Shown: positions 26,192 to 34,132 of the stretch, piece after piece | How positions within the stretch are numbered: position 1 is the first letter of the stretch | Layout: the number at the start of each line of letters is the position of its first letter | From: Pseudomonas costantinii | GTDB lineage: Bacteria; Pseudomonadota; Gammaproteobacteria; Pseudomonadales; Pseudomonadaceae | DNA: 64,000 bases | Direction of reading: 5' to 3' | Assembly: GCF_001870435.1 (NCBI RefSeq) | Contig: NZ_MDDR01000035.1 | Location: forward strand, 248,001 to 312,000 | Made by a program: the position numbers and the translations under genes | The notes under the pieces: generated by a model | Database searches by the model: none | What the model saw: the letters and a program-made list of their open reading frames with translations, nothing else | What the model was told of the DNA's origin: nothing

Positions 26192-26596
26192 ATGCTTTGG
26201 CAGCTCTCCCAGATGCTTTGGGTAGGCGGCCTGTGGTTGTTGCATATTGGTGTACTGCCGGTGCTGGGTCTGATTGGCCTGGCACCGCTGCTGATCGATG
26301 AGATCGATGGATTGCTGAGTGCGTTGCTGGTGGGTTTTGCGGCGGCGTGCGTGACGCTCCAAGTGCTGGTGCTGATCAAGGCCGAAGGCTTGGGGAGTTT
26401 GTGGCGGGATATTCGCGGCCAACTGCTGTTGATGGCGCTGTATGCGTGCGCAATGTTTTGCGTTGTGCATGTGTGGCTGCCGGAAGCGTTGCGCTGGCAG
26501 CTATTCAGTTATCTTGTGCTAGGGTTCTCCGGTTTGGTGCTGGTTATACAGCCGGCGCCGGGATGGAGTGGCGGGGCGCGCGAAGCACGCCCGTGA
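26192..26596 (+). CDS. Small membrane protein, probably DUF4149 family
   Basis: 134 residues if started at ATG 26192. Four hydrophobic segments are visible: QMLWVGGLWLLHIGVLPVLG, then LLSALLVGFAAACVTLQVLV, then LLLMALYACAMFCVVHV and the C-terminal FSYLVLGFSGLVLVI. The WVGGLW opening and four-helix layout resemble DUF4149/TMEM205-type proteins; function is unknown. A perfect GC-rich hairpin (26169-26191) ends at the base before this ATG and there is no ribosome site. Translation may instead start at TTG 26141, inside greA, or be coupled to it. The same position between greA and yhbY holds a hypothetical gene in P. aeruginosa. Confidence 0.7.
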   Translation: MLWQLSQMLWVGGLWLLHIGVLPVLGLIGLAPLLIDEIDGLLSALLVGFAAACVTLQVLVLIKAEGLGSLWRDIRGQLLLMALYACAMFCVVHVWLPEALRWQLFSYLVLGFSGLVLVIQPAPGWSGGAREARP

Positions 26597-26606
26597 CCCT
26601 TGTTGT

Positions 26607-26915
26607 TTACTTGAAGCGATGAACGTTCGATAGTTGCTTGTTGACGCTGAAGTTCTTGCGATACAGCAGCGCCATCTTGCCGATGACCTGAACCAGGTCC
26701 GCTTTGCCTGCCTTGCACAGTTCTGCAATGGCAGCCAGGCGCGCTTCGCGGTCAAGGATGTTGACCTTGATCTTGATCAGTTCGTGATCGTTCAGCGCGC
26801 GTTCGAATTCGGCTAACACACCTTCAGTCAAACCGTTGTCTGCCACAATCAGAACTGGTTTCAGATGGTGGCCAATGGATTTGTACTGTTTCTTCTGCTC
26901 TTGAGTGAGCGGCAT
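26607..26915 (-). CDS. yhbY: CRM-domain RNA-binding protein YhbY
   Basis: 102 residues, a single CRM domain. The start MPLTQEQKKQYKSIGHHLKP, the loop GLTEGVLAEFERALNDHELI (about 30-49) with its HELIKIK strand, and the GKMALLYRKN end are family hallmarks. YhbY associates with pre-50S ribosomal particles in E. coli. It is divergent from rlmE, another 50S maturation gene, with 105 bases between them; both probably have promoters in that gap. Confidence 0.95.
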   Translation of the reverse strand: MPLTQEQKKQYKSIGHHLKPVLIVADNGLTEGVLAEFERALNDHELIKIKVNILDREARLAAIAELCKAGKADLVQVIGKMALLYRKNFSVNKQLSNVHRFK

Positions 26916-27020
26916 AATCTGACCCCTGCGTCTGATCTTGTAAAAAGCGGCGGCCAGTTTACCCGAGCGAGTCCGGGACCGCCCAGTTAATCACGACCCG
27001 TTTTATTTTCGAGGTGGCCC

Positions 27021-27671
27021 GTGGCCCGTTCCAAAACTAGCCTTAAGTGGCTGCAAGAGCATTTCAACGACCCTTACGTCAAAATGGCGCAGAAGGATGG
27101 CTACCGCTCCCGTGCCAGCTACAAGCTGCTTGAGCTTCAGGAAAAGGACAAATTGATCCGCCCTGGCATGACCGTTATCGATCTGGGGGCCGCCCCTGGT
27201 GGCTGGTCCCAAGTGACCAGTCGTCTGATTGGTGGGCAAGGTCGTTTGATCGCCTCCGATATCCTGGAAATGGACAGCATCCCGGATGTGACCTTCGTCC
27301 ATGGCGACTTTACCCAGGACGCCGTATTGGCTCAGATCCTTGAGGCTGTGGGAAATTCGCAGGTAGACCTTGTGATTTCCGACATGGCCCCCAATATGAG
27401 TGGATTACCGGCCGTTGATATGCCGCGAGCGATGTTCCTGTGTGAGCTGGCGCTGGATTTGGCGGGTCGGGTACTGCGTCCGGGTGGTGATTTCCTGGTC
27501 AAGGTCTTCCAGGGTGAAGGTTTCGACGAGTATCACAAGAACATCCGTAAGTTGTTCGACAAGGTACAGATGCGCAAACCAGACTCTTCTCGAGGCCGGT
27601 CTCGCGAGCAATATCTGCTGGGTCGCGGTTTCCGCGGCATCGAAGGCGCCGCCAGTGATGAGCGTCTTTGA
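27021..27671 (+). CDS. rlmE: 23S rRNA (U2552-2'-O)-methyltransferase RlmE (FtsJ/RrmJ)
   Basis: 216 residues, GTG start with GAGGTGG upstream. The SAM-binding motif is VIDLGAAPGGWSQV (about 53-66). The catalytic K-D-K-E tetrad is recognisable: Lys in SYKLLEL (about 36), Asp in ISDMAPNMSG (about 119), Lys in FLVKVFQGEG (about 160) and Glu in SREQYLLG. RlmE methylates U2552 in the A-loop at a late step of 50S assembly. ftsH follows on the same strand after 191 bases, the classic rlmE-ftsH pair. Confidence 0.97.
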   Translation: MARSKTSLKWLQEHFNDPYVKMAQKDGYRSRASYKLLELQEKDKLIRPGMTVIDLGAAPGGWSQVTSRLIGGQGRLIASDILEMDSIPDVTFVHGDFTQDAVLAQILEAVGNSQVDLVISDMAPNMSGLPAVDMPRAMFLCELALDLAGRVLRPGGDFLVKVFQGEGFDEYHKNIRKLFDKVQMRKPDSSRGRSREQYLLGRGFRGIEGAASDERL

Positions 27672-27862
27672 GGATTTGAGGGGGGGCGATAGGTTTTTTT
27701 ATATCGCTTTCGTCACGAAGCTTTACGAATATTGTGTAGTCAAAGTTTCACAAAGGGTTACAGACGGTGCCTGCCAGAGTTGTAGGTAATGTAGTAAGTT
27801 AGGCCGGTGAATATCATGCGAAGCGCGCGCCAGTAGCGGAGCTTGCTTCAGAGGGTAGTTAA

Positions 27863-29782
27863 TTGAACGATATGGCAAAGAATCTTATCCTGTGGTTGAT
27901 CATCGCGGCTGTCCTGGTGACAGTGATGAACAACTTCTCCAGCCCTAACGAGCCGCAGACCCTCAACTATTCCGACTTCATCCAGCAAGTTAAGGATGGC
28001 AAGGTCGAACGCGTAGCGGTTGATGGCTACGTGATTACCGGCAAACGCAATGATGGCGACAGCTTCAAGACCATTCGTCCGGCAATCCAGGACAACGGTC
28101 TGATCGGCGACCTGGTGGATAACCATGTGGTTGTTGAAGGCAAGCAGCCTGAGCAGCAGAGCATCTGGACTCAACTCCTGGTGGCCAGCTTTCCGATCCT
28201 GGTGATCATCGCCGTGTTCATGTTCTTCATGCGCCAGATGCAAGGCGGTGCGGGAGGCAAGGGCGGACCTATGAGTTTCGGCAAGAGCAAGGCGCGCCTG
28301 CTCTCCGAAGATCAGGTAAAGACCACCCTGGCTGATGTTGCCGGTTGCGACGAAGCCAAGGAAGAAGTGGGTGAGTTGGTTGAGTTCCTGCGCGATCCGG
28401 GCAAGTTCCAGCGTCTGGGCGGCCGCATTCCTCGCGGTGTGCTGATGGTCGGTCCTCCGGGTACCGGTAAAACCTTGCTGGCCAAGGCCATTGCTGGTGA
28501 GGCCAAGGTGCCGTTCTTCACCATTTCCGGCTCTGACTTCGTCGAAATGTTCGTCGGTGTCGGTGCCAGCCGTGTTCGCGATATGTTCGAGCAGGCCAAG
28601 AAACACGCGCCATGCATCATCTTCATCGACGAAATCGATGCCGTTGGTCGCCATCGTGGTGCCGGTATGGGCGGTGGTCATGATGAGCGTGAGCAGACCC
28701 TCAACCAATTGCTGGTAGAGATGGATGGCTTTGAAATGAATGACGGTATTATCGTCATTGCTGCGACCAACCGTCCGGACGTACTGGACCCTGCGTTGCT
28801 GCGTCCAGGTCGTTTCGACCGTCAGGTTGTGGTTGGCTTGCCGGACATCCGTGGTCGCGAACAGATTCTGAAAGTACATATGCGCAAGGTGCCGATGGGC
28901 GACGACGTGGCTCCGGCCGTGATTGCCCGTGGTACTCCAGGTTTTTCTGGTGCTGACCTGGCCAACCTGGTGAACGAGGCTTCGTTGTTCGCTGCCCGTA
29001 CCGGCAAGCGCATCGTTGAAATGAAAGAGTTCGAGCTGGCGAAAGACAAGATCATGATGGGTGCCGAGCGCAAATCCATGGTTATGTCTGAAAAAGAGAA
29101 ACAGAACACGGCTTATCACGAAGCTGGTCACGCCATTGTTGGTCGCGTTGTGCCTGAGCATGATCCGGTCTACAAGGTGTCAATCATTCCTCGCGGTCGG
29201 GCGTTGGGTGTAACCATGTTTCTGCCGGAAGAGGATCGTTATAGTCTCTCCAAGCGCGCACTGATCAGCCAGATCTGCTCGCTCTACGGTGGCCGAATTG
29301 CTGAAGAGATGACCCTTGGCTTCGACGGTGTGACCACTGGGGCTTCCAACGACATCATGCGTGCCAGCCAAATTGCGCGAAACATGGTGACCAAGTGGGG
29401 CTTGTCGGAAAAACTCGGTCCTTTGATGTATGCCGAGGAAGAAGGCGAAGTGTTCTTGGGTCGCGGTGGTGGTGGTCAAAGCGCCAGCTTCTCTGGTGAG
29501 ACAGCCAAGCTGATTGACTCCGAGGTGCGCAGTATCATTGATCAGTGCTACGGAACTGCCAAGCAGATCCTGACTGACAATCGCGACAAGCTGGATGCCA
29601 TGGCTGATGCGCTGATGAAGTACGAGACCATTGACGCCGAGCAGATCGACGACATTATGGCGGGGCGCGCACCGCGTGAACCTCGTGACTGGGAAGGTGG
29701 TTCGGGTACTTCGGGCACTCCGCCTGTAGCTCAGAACGAACGCCCTGAAACCCCGATTGGCGGCCCGGCAGCTGACCTCTAA
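27863..29782 (+). CDS. ftsH: ATP-dependent zinc metalloprotease FtsH
   Basis: 639 residues from TTG 27863, chosen because GAGGG lies eight bases upstream; the in-frame ATG at 27872 has no ribosome site at a useful distance. Two N-terminal membrane segments (NLILWLIIAAVLVTVMN and LLVASFPILVIIAVFMFFM) flank a periplasmic domain. The AAA+ module has Walker A GPPGTGKTLLAKA (about 196), Walker B CIIFIDEIDAVG and the second region of homology ATNRPDVLDPALLRPGRFD. The zinc motif is HEAGH (about 418). FtsH degrades RpoH, LpxC and misassembled membrane proteins in other bacteria, so it is a functional counterpart of the DnaK system upstream. Confidence 0.97.
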   Translation: MNDMAKNLILWLIIAAVLVTVMNNFSSPNEPQTLNYSDFIQQVKDGKVERVAVDGYVITGKRNDGDSFKTIRPAIQDNGLIGDLVDNHVVVEGKQPEQQSIWTQLLVASFPILVIIAVFMFFMRQMQGGAGGKGGPMSFGKSKARLLSEDQVKTTLADVAGCDEAKEEVGELVEFLRDPGKFQRLGGRIPRGVLMVGPPGTGKTLLAKAIAGEAKVPFFTISGSDFVEMFVGVGASRVRDMFEQAKKHAPCIIFIDEIDAVGRHRGAGMGGGHDEREQTLNQLLVEMDGFEMNDGIIVIAATNRPDVLDPALLRPGRFDRQVVVGLPDIRGREQILKVHMRKVPMGDDVAPAVIARGTPGFSGADLANLVNEASLFAARTGKRIVEMKEFELAKDKIMMGAERKSMVMSEKEKQNTAYHEAGHAIVGRVVPEHDPVYKVSIIPRGRALGVTMFLPEEDRYSLSKRALISQICSLYGGRIAEEMTLGFDGVTTGASNDIMRASQIARNMVTKWGLSEKLGPLMYAEEEGEVFLGRGGGGQSASFSGETAKLIDSEVRSIIDQCYGTAKQILTDNRDKLDAMADALMKYETIDAEQIDDIMAGRAPREPRDWEGGSGTSGTPPVAQNERPETPIGGPAADL

Positions 29783-29790
29783 GGTTTGAA

Positions 29791-30642
29791 ATGACTTCTG
29801 TGTTGTCCTCTACCTGGTTGCCTTGCGGCAACCGGGTTCTCGATTTGGCCCATACGCACGTTATGGGTATTCTTAACGTAACCCCTGACTCTTTTTCCGA
29901 CGGCGGTCGCTTCAGCCAGCAGGATGCCGCATTGCGTCATGCAGAGGCGATGGTGGCGGCGGGCGCGACCTTGATTGATGTCGGTGGCGAGTCGACCCGG
30001 CCTGGTGCTCGCATTGTCTCCCCCTTGGAGGAGCTGGAGCGGGTAGCGCCGATAGTCGAGCGTATTGCTCGCGAGCTGGATGTGATCATCTCGGTTGATA
30101 CATCGACCCCGGCCGTGATGCGTGAGACTGCGCGCCTGGGGGCGGGGTTAATCAACGATGTTCGCTCCCTTCAGCGAGACGGCGCTCTGGATGCTGCCGC
30201 GGCAACTGGTTTGCCTGTATGCCTGATGCATATGCTGGGAGAGCCCGGCAACATGCAGGACAGCCCGCACTATGATGACCTTGTTGGCGAGGTGAGCGGT
30301 TTTCTCGCTGAGCGGATGGCTCGGTGCGCTGCGGTGGGGATTCCTGCCGAAAAGATCATCCTTGATCCTGGATTTGGCTTTGCCAAGACCCTGCAGCACA
30401 ATTTAAGCCTGTTCAAACACATGGAGTCCCTGCACGCCCTTGGTCGGCCGCTATTGGTCGGTGTTTCGCGCAAGAGCATGATAGGGCTGGCGTTGAATCG
30501 TCCAGTGGGTGAGCGGTTGTACGGCGGCCTGGCACTTGCGGCGCTTGCGGTGACTAAGGGCGCGCGTATTTTGCGAGTGCACGACGTCGCTGAAACGGTC
30601 GATGTGGTGCGCATGATGGCCGCTGTAGAATCTGCCGAATAA
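29791..30642 (+). CDS. folP: Dihydropteroate synthase
   Basis: 283 residues, TIM barrel. The pterin-binding signatures are HVMGILNVTPDSFSDGG (about 24-40) and GATLIDVGGESTRPGA (about 54-69). Later motifs include LINDVRSLQRDG, CLMHMLGEPGNMQ and ILDPGFGFAKTLQHN. The enzyme joins p-aminobenzoate to dihydropterin pyrophosphate and is the sulfonamide target. It starts 8 bases after ftsH and 16 bases before glmM, in the ftsH-folP-glmM order common to gammaproteobacteria. folK for the preceding step is at 54073-54570. Confidence 0.97.
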   Translation: MTSVLSSTWLPCGNRVLDLAHTHVMGILNVTPDSFSDGGRFSQQDAALRHAEAMVAAGATLIDVGGESTRPGARIVSPLEELERVAPIVERIARELDVIISVDTSTPAVMRETARLGAGLINDVRSLQRDGALDAAAATGLPVCLMHMLGEPGNMQDSPHYDDLVGEVSGFLAERMARCAAVGIPAEKIILDPGFGFAKTLQHNLSLFKHMESLHALGRPLLVGVSRKSMIGLALNRPVGERLYGGLALAALAVTKGARILRVHDVAETVDVVRMMAAVESAE

Positions 30643-30658
30643 GAATGATGGAGCACTT

Positions 30659-31996
30659 ATGACTAAAAAATATTTTGGCACCGACGGTATTCGTGGTCGG
30701 GTCGGCGAATTTCCGATTACCCCTGATTTCATGCTCAAGCTGGGTTGGGCGGCAGGTATGGCGTTCCGTAGCATGGGCGCGTGCCGCATCCTGGTGGGCA
30801 AGGACACCCGAATTTCGGGGTACATGTTTGAATCCGCGCTGGAGGCGGGTTTGTCTGCTGCCGGCGCTGATGTGATGTTGTTGGGCCCAATGCCGACGCC
30901 GGCAATCGCTTACCTGACGCGTACCTTTCACGCTGAAGCCGGTATCGTGATCAGTGCCTCGCACAACCCTCACGATGATAATGGCATCAAGTTCTTCTCG
31001 GGTCAGGGCACCAAGTTGCCGGACGAGATTGAGTTGATGATCGAAGAGTTGCTGGATGCGCCGATGACGGTGGTCGAGTCCAGCAAGTTGGGCAAGGTTT
31101 CGCGCATAAACGATGCGTCTGGCCGCTACATCGAATTCTGTAAGAGCAGCGTGCCGACGAGTACCAATTTTGCCGGGCTGAAGATCGTTGTCGATTGCGC
31201 TCACGGCGCAACTTACAAAGTGGCGCCGAGTGTATTCAATGAGCTTGGTGCGGATGTAACGGTGCTGTCGGCTCAGCCGAATGGCTTGAACATCAACGAA
31301 AACTGTGGCTCCACCCACATGGGGCAGTTGCAAGCTGCTGTCTTGGCTGAGCGTGCCGACCTCGGTATCGCCTTCGATGGTGATGGCGATCGTGTCCTGA
31401 TGGTGGATCATACGGGTGCCGTAGTGGATGGTGATGAGTTGTTGTTCATCATTGCTCGCGACCTGCATGAGCGTGACAAGCTGCAAGGTGGCGTCGTTGG
31501 TACCCTTATGAGCAATTTGGGTCTGGAGTTGGCTCTGGCCGATCTTGGGATACCCTTTGTTCGTGCAAATGTGGGGGACCGGTATGTGATTGCCGAGCTG
31601 CTGGAGCGTGGCTGGCAGGTAGGTGGTGAGAATTCCGGGCATGTTGTCTGCTTCCAGCACACGACCACTGGCGATGCAATTATTGCTGCGCTGCAGGTGT
31701 TGCTGTCCCTGCGTCGTCGTGGTGAGAGTCTTGCCCGGGCGCGCCAGGCTTTGCGTAAGTGCCCACAGGTTCTGCTCAATGTGCGCTTCGCCGGTGGCGA
31801 AAACCCGATCGAGCATCCTGCTGTCAAAGAGGCTTGCGAGCGCGTAACCCTTGCAATGGCGGGGCGTGGCCGTGTGTTGCTGCGTAAGTCCGGCACAGAG
31901 CCTCTGGTGCGCGTTATGGTCGAAGGTGACGACGAAACACAGGTTCGCGGCCATGCCGAAGACCTGGCAAAACTGGTAACTGAAGTTTGCGCCTGA
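30659..31996 (+). CDS. glmM: Phosphoglucosamine mutase
   Basis: 445 residues, alpha-D-phosphohexomutase family. The start KYFGTDGIRGRVGEFPI, the active serine loop GIVISASHNPHDDNGIKFFS (Ser near residue 101), the metal loop IAFDGDGDRVLMVD (about 240) and the C-terminal phosphate loop RKSGTEPLVRVMVEG (about 404) are all intact. It converts glucosamine-6-phosphate to glucosamine-1-phosphate for UDP-GlcNAc and so for peptidoglycan and LPS. ATGGAGC before the ATG supplies a GGAG ribosome site. Confidence 0.97.
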   Translation: MTKKYFGTDGIRGRVGEFPITPDFMLKLGWAAGMAFRSMGACRILVGKDTRISGYMFESALEAGLSAAGADVMLLGPMPTPAIAYLTRTFHAEAGIVISASHNPHDDNGIKFFSGQGTKLPDEIELMIEELLDAPMTVVESSKLGKVSRINDASGRYIEFCKSSVPTSTNFAGLKIVVDCAHGATYKVAPSVFNELGADVTVLSAQPNGLNINENCGSTHMGQLQAAVLAERADLGIAFDGDGDRVLMVDHTGAVVDGDELLFIIARDLHERDKLQGGVVGTLMSNLGLELALADLGIPFVRANVGDRYVIAELLERGWQVGGENSGHVVCFQHTTTGDAIIAALQVLLSLRRRGESLARARQALRKCPQVLLNVRFAGGENPIEHPAVKEACERVTLAMAGRGRVLLRKSGTEPLVRVMVEGDDETQVRGHAEDLAKLVTEVCA

Positions 31997-32062
31997 ATTC
32001 GGCTTGCCAGTGATGATGTGGTTGGGTAACATCTGCGCCCACTTTGACCGACGAGGTACAGC

Positions 32063-32818
32063 ATGCGTCGCACTATGGTAGCTGGTAACTGGAAGATGCA
32101 CGGTACCCGCGCCAGTGTCGCTGAGCTGATCAATGGCCTTCGTCACTTGGCATTGCCTAGCGGTGTTGATGTCGCGGTTTTTCCGCCTTGCTTGCATATC
32201 AACCAAGTGGTTGATGGCTTGAAAGGTAAGTCGATTCAGGTCGGCGCGCAGAACTCTGCGGTGGAGCCGATGCAAGGTGCGTTGACGGGTGAGATTTCGC
32301 CGAGTCAGTTGGTTGATGCGGGTTGTTCCTATGTGCTTGTCGGGCACTCCGAGCGCCGTCAAATGATGGGCGAGCGTGATGGGACGCTCAATCGCAAGTT
32401 CGCAGCGGCACAGGCTTGTGGCTTGATTCCGGTGTTGTGCATAGGGGAGACCCTGGAGCAGCGCGAATCAGGCAAGACTCTTGAGGTTGTCTCGCGTCAG
32501 CTGGGCAGCATCATTGAGGAGCTGGGTGTTGGTGCGTTTGCAAAGGCAGTAATTGCTTACGAGCCGGTCTGGGCTATTGGCACTGGGCTGACTGCTACAC
32601 CGCAACAGGCGCAGGATGTGCACGCAGCCATCCGCGCGCAGTTGGCGGCAGAGAATTCTGAGGTTGCACAAGGTGTGCGGCTTCTATACGGCGGCAGCGT
32701 GAAGGCGGCCAATGCGGTCGAACTGTTCGGCATGCCGGATATCGATGGGGGGCTCATTGGTGGGGCTTCCCTGAATGCAGATGAGTTCGGTGCGATCTGT
32801 CGCGCCGCGGGAAACTGA
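32063..32818 (+). CDS. tpiA: Triosephosphate isomerase
   Basis: 251 residues, complete TIM barrel. Substrate Lys lies in VAGNWKMHGT (about 11), the catalytic His in VLVGHSERRQMMGE (about 95) and the catalytic Glu in AYEPVWAIGTGLTATP (about 166). The phosphate-binding YGGSVKAANA lies near 210. It interconverts dihydroxyacetone phosphate and glyceraldehyde-3-phosphate. secG starts 4 bases after its stop, so the two are co-transcribed. GAGG lies 8 bases before the ATG. Confidence 0.98.
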   Translation: MRRTMVAGNWKMHGTRASVAELINGLRHLALPSGVDVAVFPPCLHINQVVDGLKGKSIQVGAQNSAVEPMQGALTGEISPSQLVDAGCSYVLVGHSERRQMMGERDGTLNRKFAAAQACGLIPVLCIGETLEQRESGKTLEVVSRQLGSIIEELGVGAFAKAVIAYEPVWAIGTGLTATPQQAQDVHAAIRAQLAAENSEVAQGVRLLYGGSVKAANAVELFGMPDIDGGLIGGASLNADEFGAICRAAGN

Positions 32819-32822
32819 AAAA

Positions 32823-33206
32823 ATGCTGGAAACAGTCGTAGTCGTTTTTCATCTGTTGGCTGCCCTGGGCGTAGTTGCCCTGGTTTTGTTGCAACAGGGT
32901 AAAGGTGCGGATGCTGGTGCGTCTTTCGGTGCAGGTGCTTCAAATACTGTGTTCGGAAGCCAAGGTTCCTCTACCTTTCTTAGTAAGTTTACTGCTATAC
33001 TTGCCGCCGGTTTCTTCATAACCAGCTTAGGGTTAGGTTACTTTGCTAAAGAGAAAGCTCATGTGCTGACTCAAGTAGGTTTGCCAAACCCAGCGGTGTT
33101 GGAAGTACCAAAAGCAAAACCGGCTTCTGATGATGTCCCGGTGCTTCAAGAGCAAAAGTCGGCTACTCCAGCGACTGACGTACCTCCAGCTCAAGAGCAG
33201 AAGTAA
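32823..33206 (+). CDS. secG: Protein translocase subunit SecG
   Basis: 127 residues from ATG 32823. Two membrane segments (VVVVFHLLAALGVVALVLLQ and FTAILAAGFFITSLGLGYF) flank the conserved cytoplasmic loop GKGADAGASFGAGASNTVFG. The C-terminal tail after residue 75 is Pro/Ala/Gln-rich and low in complexity, ending PPAQEQK; such tails vary between Pseudomonas species. SecG aids SecYE-SecA protein export. The tpiA-secG-tRNA-Leu order is conserved in gammaproteobacteria. Confidence 0.96.
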   Translation: MLETVVVVFHLLAALGVVALVLLQQGKGADAGASFGAGASNTVFGSQGSSTFLSKFTAILAAGFFITSLGLGYFAKEKAHVLTQVGLPNPAVLEVPKAKPASDDVPVLQEQKSATPATDVPPAQEQK

Positions 33207-33228
33207 GAAGGGTTGTAATAGCTGTATT

Positions 33229-33314
33229 GCCGAGGTGGTGGAATTGGTAGACACGCAACCTTGAGGTGGTTGTGCCCATAGGGTGTAGGGGTTCGAGTCC
33301 CCTTCTCGGTACCA
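33229..33314 (+). tRNA. tRNA-Leu (anticodon GAG)
   Basis: An 86-base tRNA with the long variable arm of the leucine class. The anticodon stem-loop CAACC-TTGAGGT-GGTTG gives GAG, reading CUC/CUU. The T-loop GGTTCGAGTCC and encoded CCA end are present. The acceptor stem closes with G-U at the first pair. It lies 22 bases after secG. Confidence 0.95.
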
Positions 33315-33325
33315 ATTATCAGGAG

Positions 33326-33349
33326 AGCCCGCTGTTGCGGGCTTTCTTG
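33326..33349 (+). terminator. Terminator after tRNA-Leu
   Basis: AGCCCGC-TGTT-GCGGGCT stem-loop followed by TTCTTGT, starting 12 bases after the tRNA. Confidence 0.75.
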
Positions 33350-33410
33350 TAGGTGGAAGGTTACATTGACCCTGTAAGGGATCGGTCGTATACTTCCGCC
33401 CCAGCTTTGT

Positions 33411-33487
<77 letters not shown>

Positions 33488-33497
33488 GTTTTAGCGG

Positions 33498-33519
33498 AGC
33501 CCCTTTTAAGGGGCTTTTT
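33498..33519 (+). terminator. Terminator after tRNA-fMet
   Basis: AGCCCCTT-TT-AAGGGGCT followed by TTTTG, 10 bases after the tRNA. A second hairpin (ATGGGCGTTTCGCCCAT with T-run, 33564-33586) follows just before rimP and may act with it. Confidence 0.8.
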
Positions 33520-33626
33520 GTTAGCTGGACACTTTCAACGCCGCTGTTCGACGGCGTTTCAAGGATGGGCGTTTCGCCCATTTTTTATTTTGCACAGCAT
33601 GCACATACATGCACGAGGGGGTTCAG

Positions 33627-34085
33627 GTGTCGAGCAAGCTAGAAGAGTTGCAGGCCTTGTTGGCCCCGGTGGTCGTGGCCCTAGGCTATGAATGCTGGGG
33701 TATTGAGTTTTCGGCTCAAGGTCGCCACTCAATGTTGCGCGTTTATATCGATAAAGAGGGCGGTGTGCTGGTGGACGACTGTGCCATTGTCAGCCGTCAG
33801 ATCAGTGGTGTCCTGGATGTTGAAGATCCAATCTCCGTTGAATACACCCTCGAAGTTTCCTCGCCAGGCATGGAACGCCCACTGTTCACTATTGATCAGT
33901 TTGCAAAATTTGCCGGTGAACAAGTGAAGATCAAGCTGCGATCTCCCTTTGAAGGGCGACGCAACTTTCAGGGCCTTCTGCGCGGTGTAGAAGAGCAGGA
34001 TGTCGTGGTGCAGGTAGAAGACCATGAATTCCTGTTGCCGATCGATATGATCGACAAGGCCAACATTATTCCCAGTTTTGACTGA
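33627..34085 (+). CDS. rimP: Ribosome maturation factor RimP
   Basis: 152 residues from GTG 33627 with GAGGGGG upstream; the ATG at 33609 would leave no ribosome site. RimP_N and SH3-like C-terminal domains: LGYECWGIEFSAQGRHSMLR near residue 20, DDCAIVSRQISGVLDVEDP near 50, YTLEVSSPGMERPLF near 77. RimP aids 30S assembly. It begins the rimP-nusA-infB-rbfA-truB-rpsO-pnp operon, and nusA starts 47 bases later. Confidence 0.96.
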   Translation: MSSKLEELQALLAPVVVALGYECWGIEFSAQGRHSMLRVYIDKEGGVLVDDCAIVSRQISGVLDVEDPISVEYTLEVSSPGMERPLFTIDQFAKFAGEQVKIKLRSPFEGRRNFQGLLRGVEEQDVVVQVEDHEFLLPIDMIDKANIIPSFD

Positions 34086-34132
34086 GACGCGGATCCCGCG
34101 GATCCAATGGCTTGCGAAAGGCGAGGCGTACG

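Noticed and set aside
30554..32362. 602-codon open frame opposite folP-glmM-tpiA
   Set aside because: Antisense artefact crossing three real genes.
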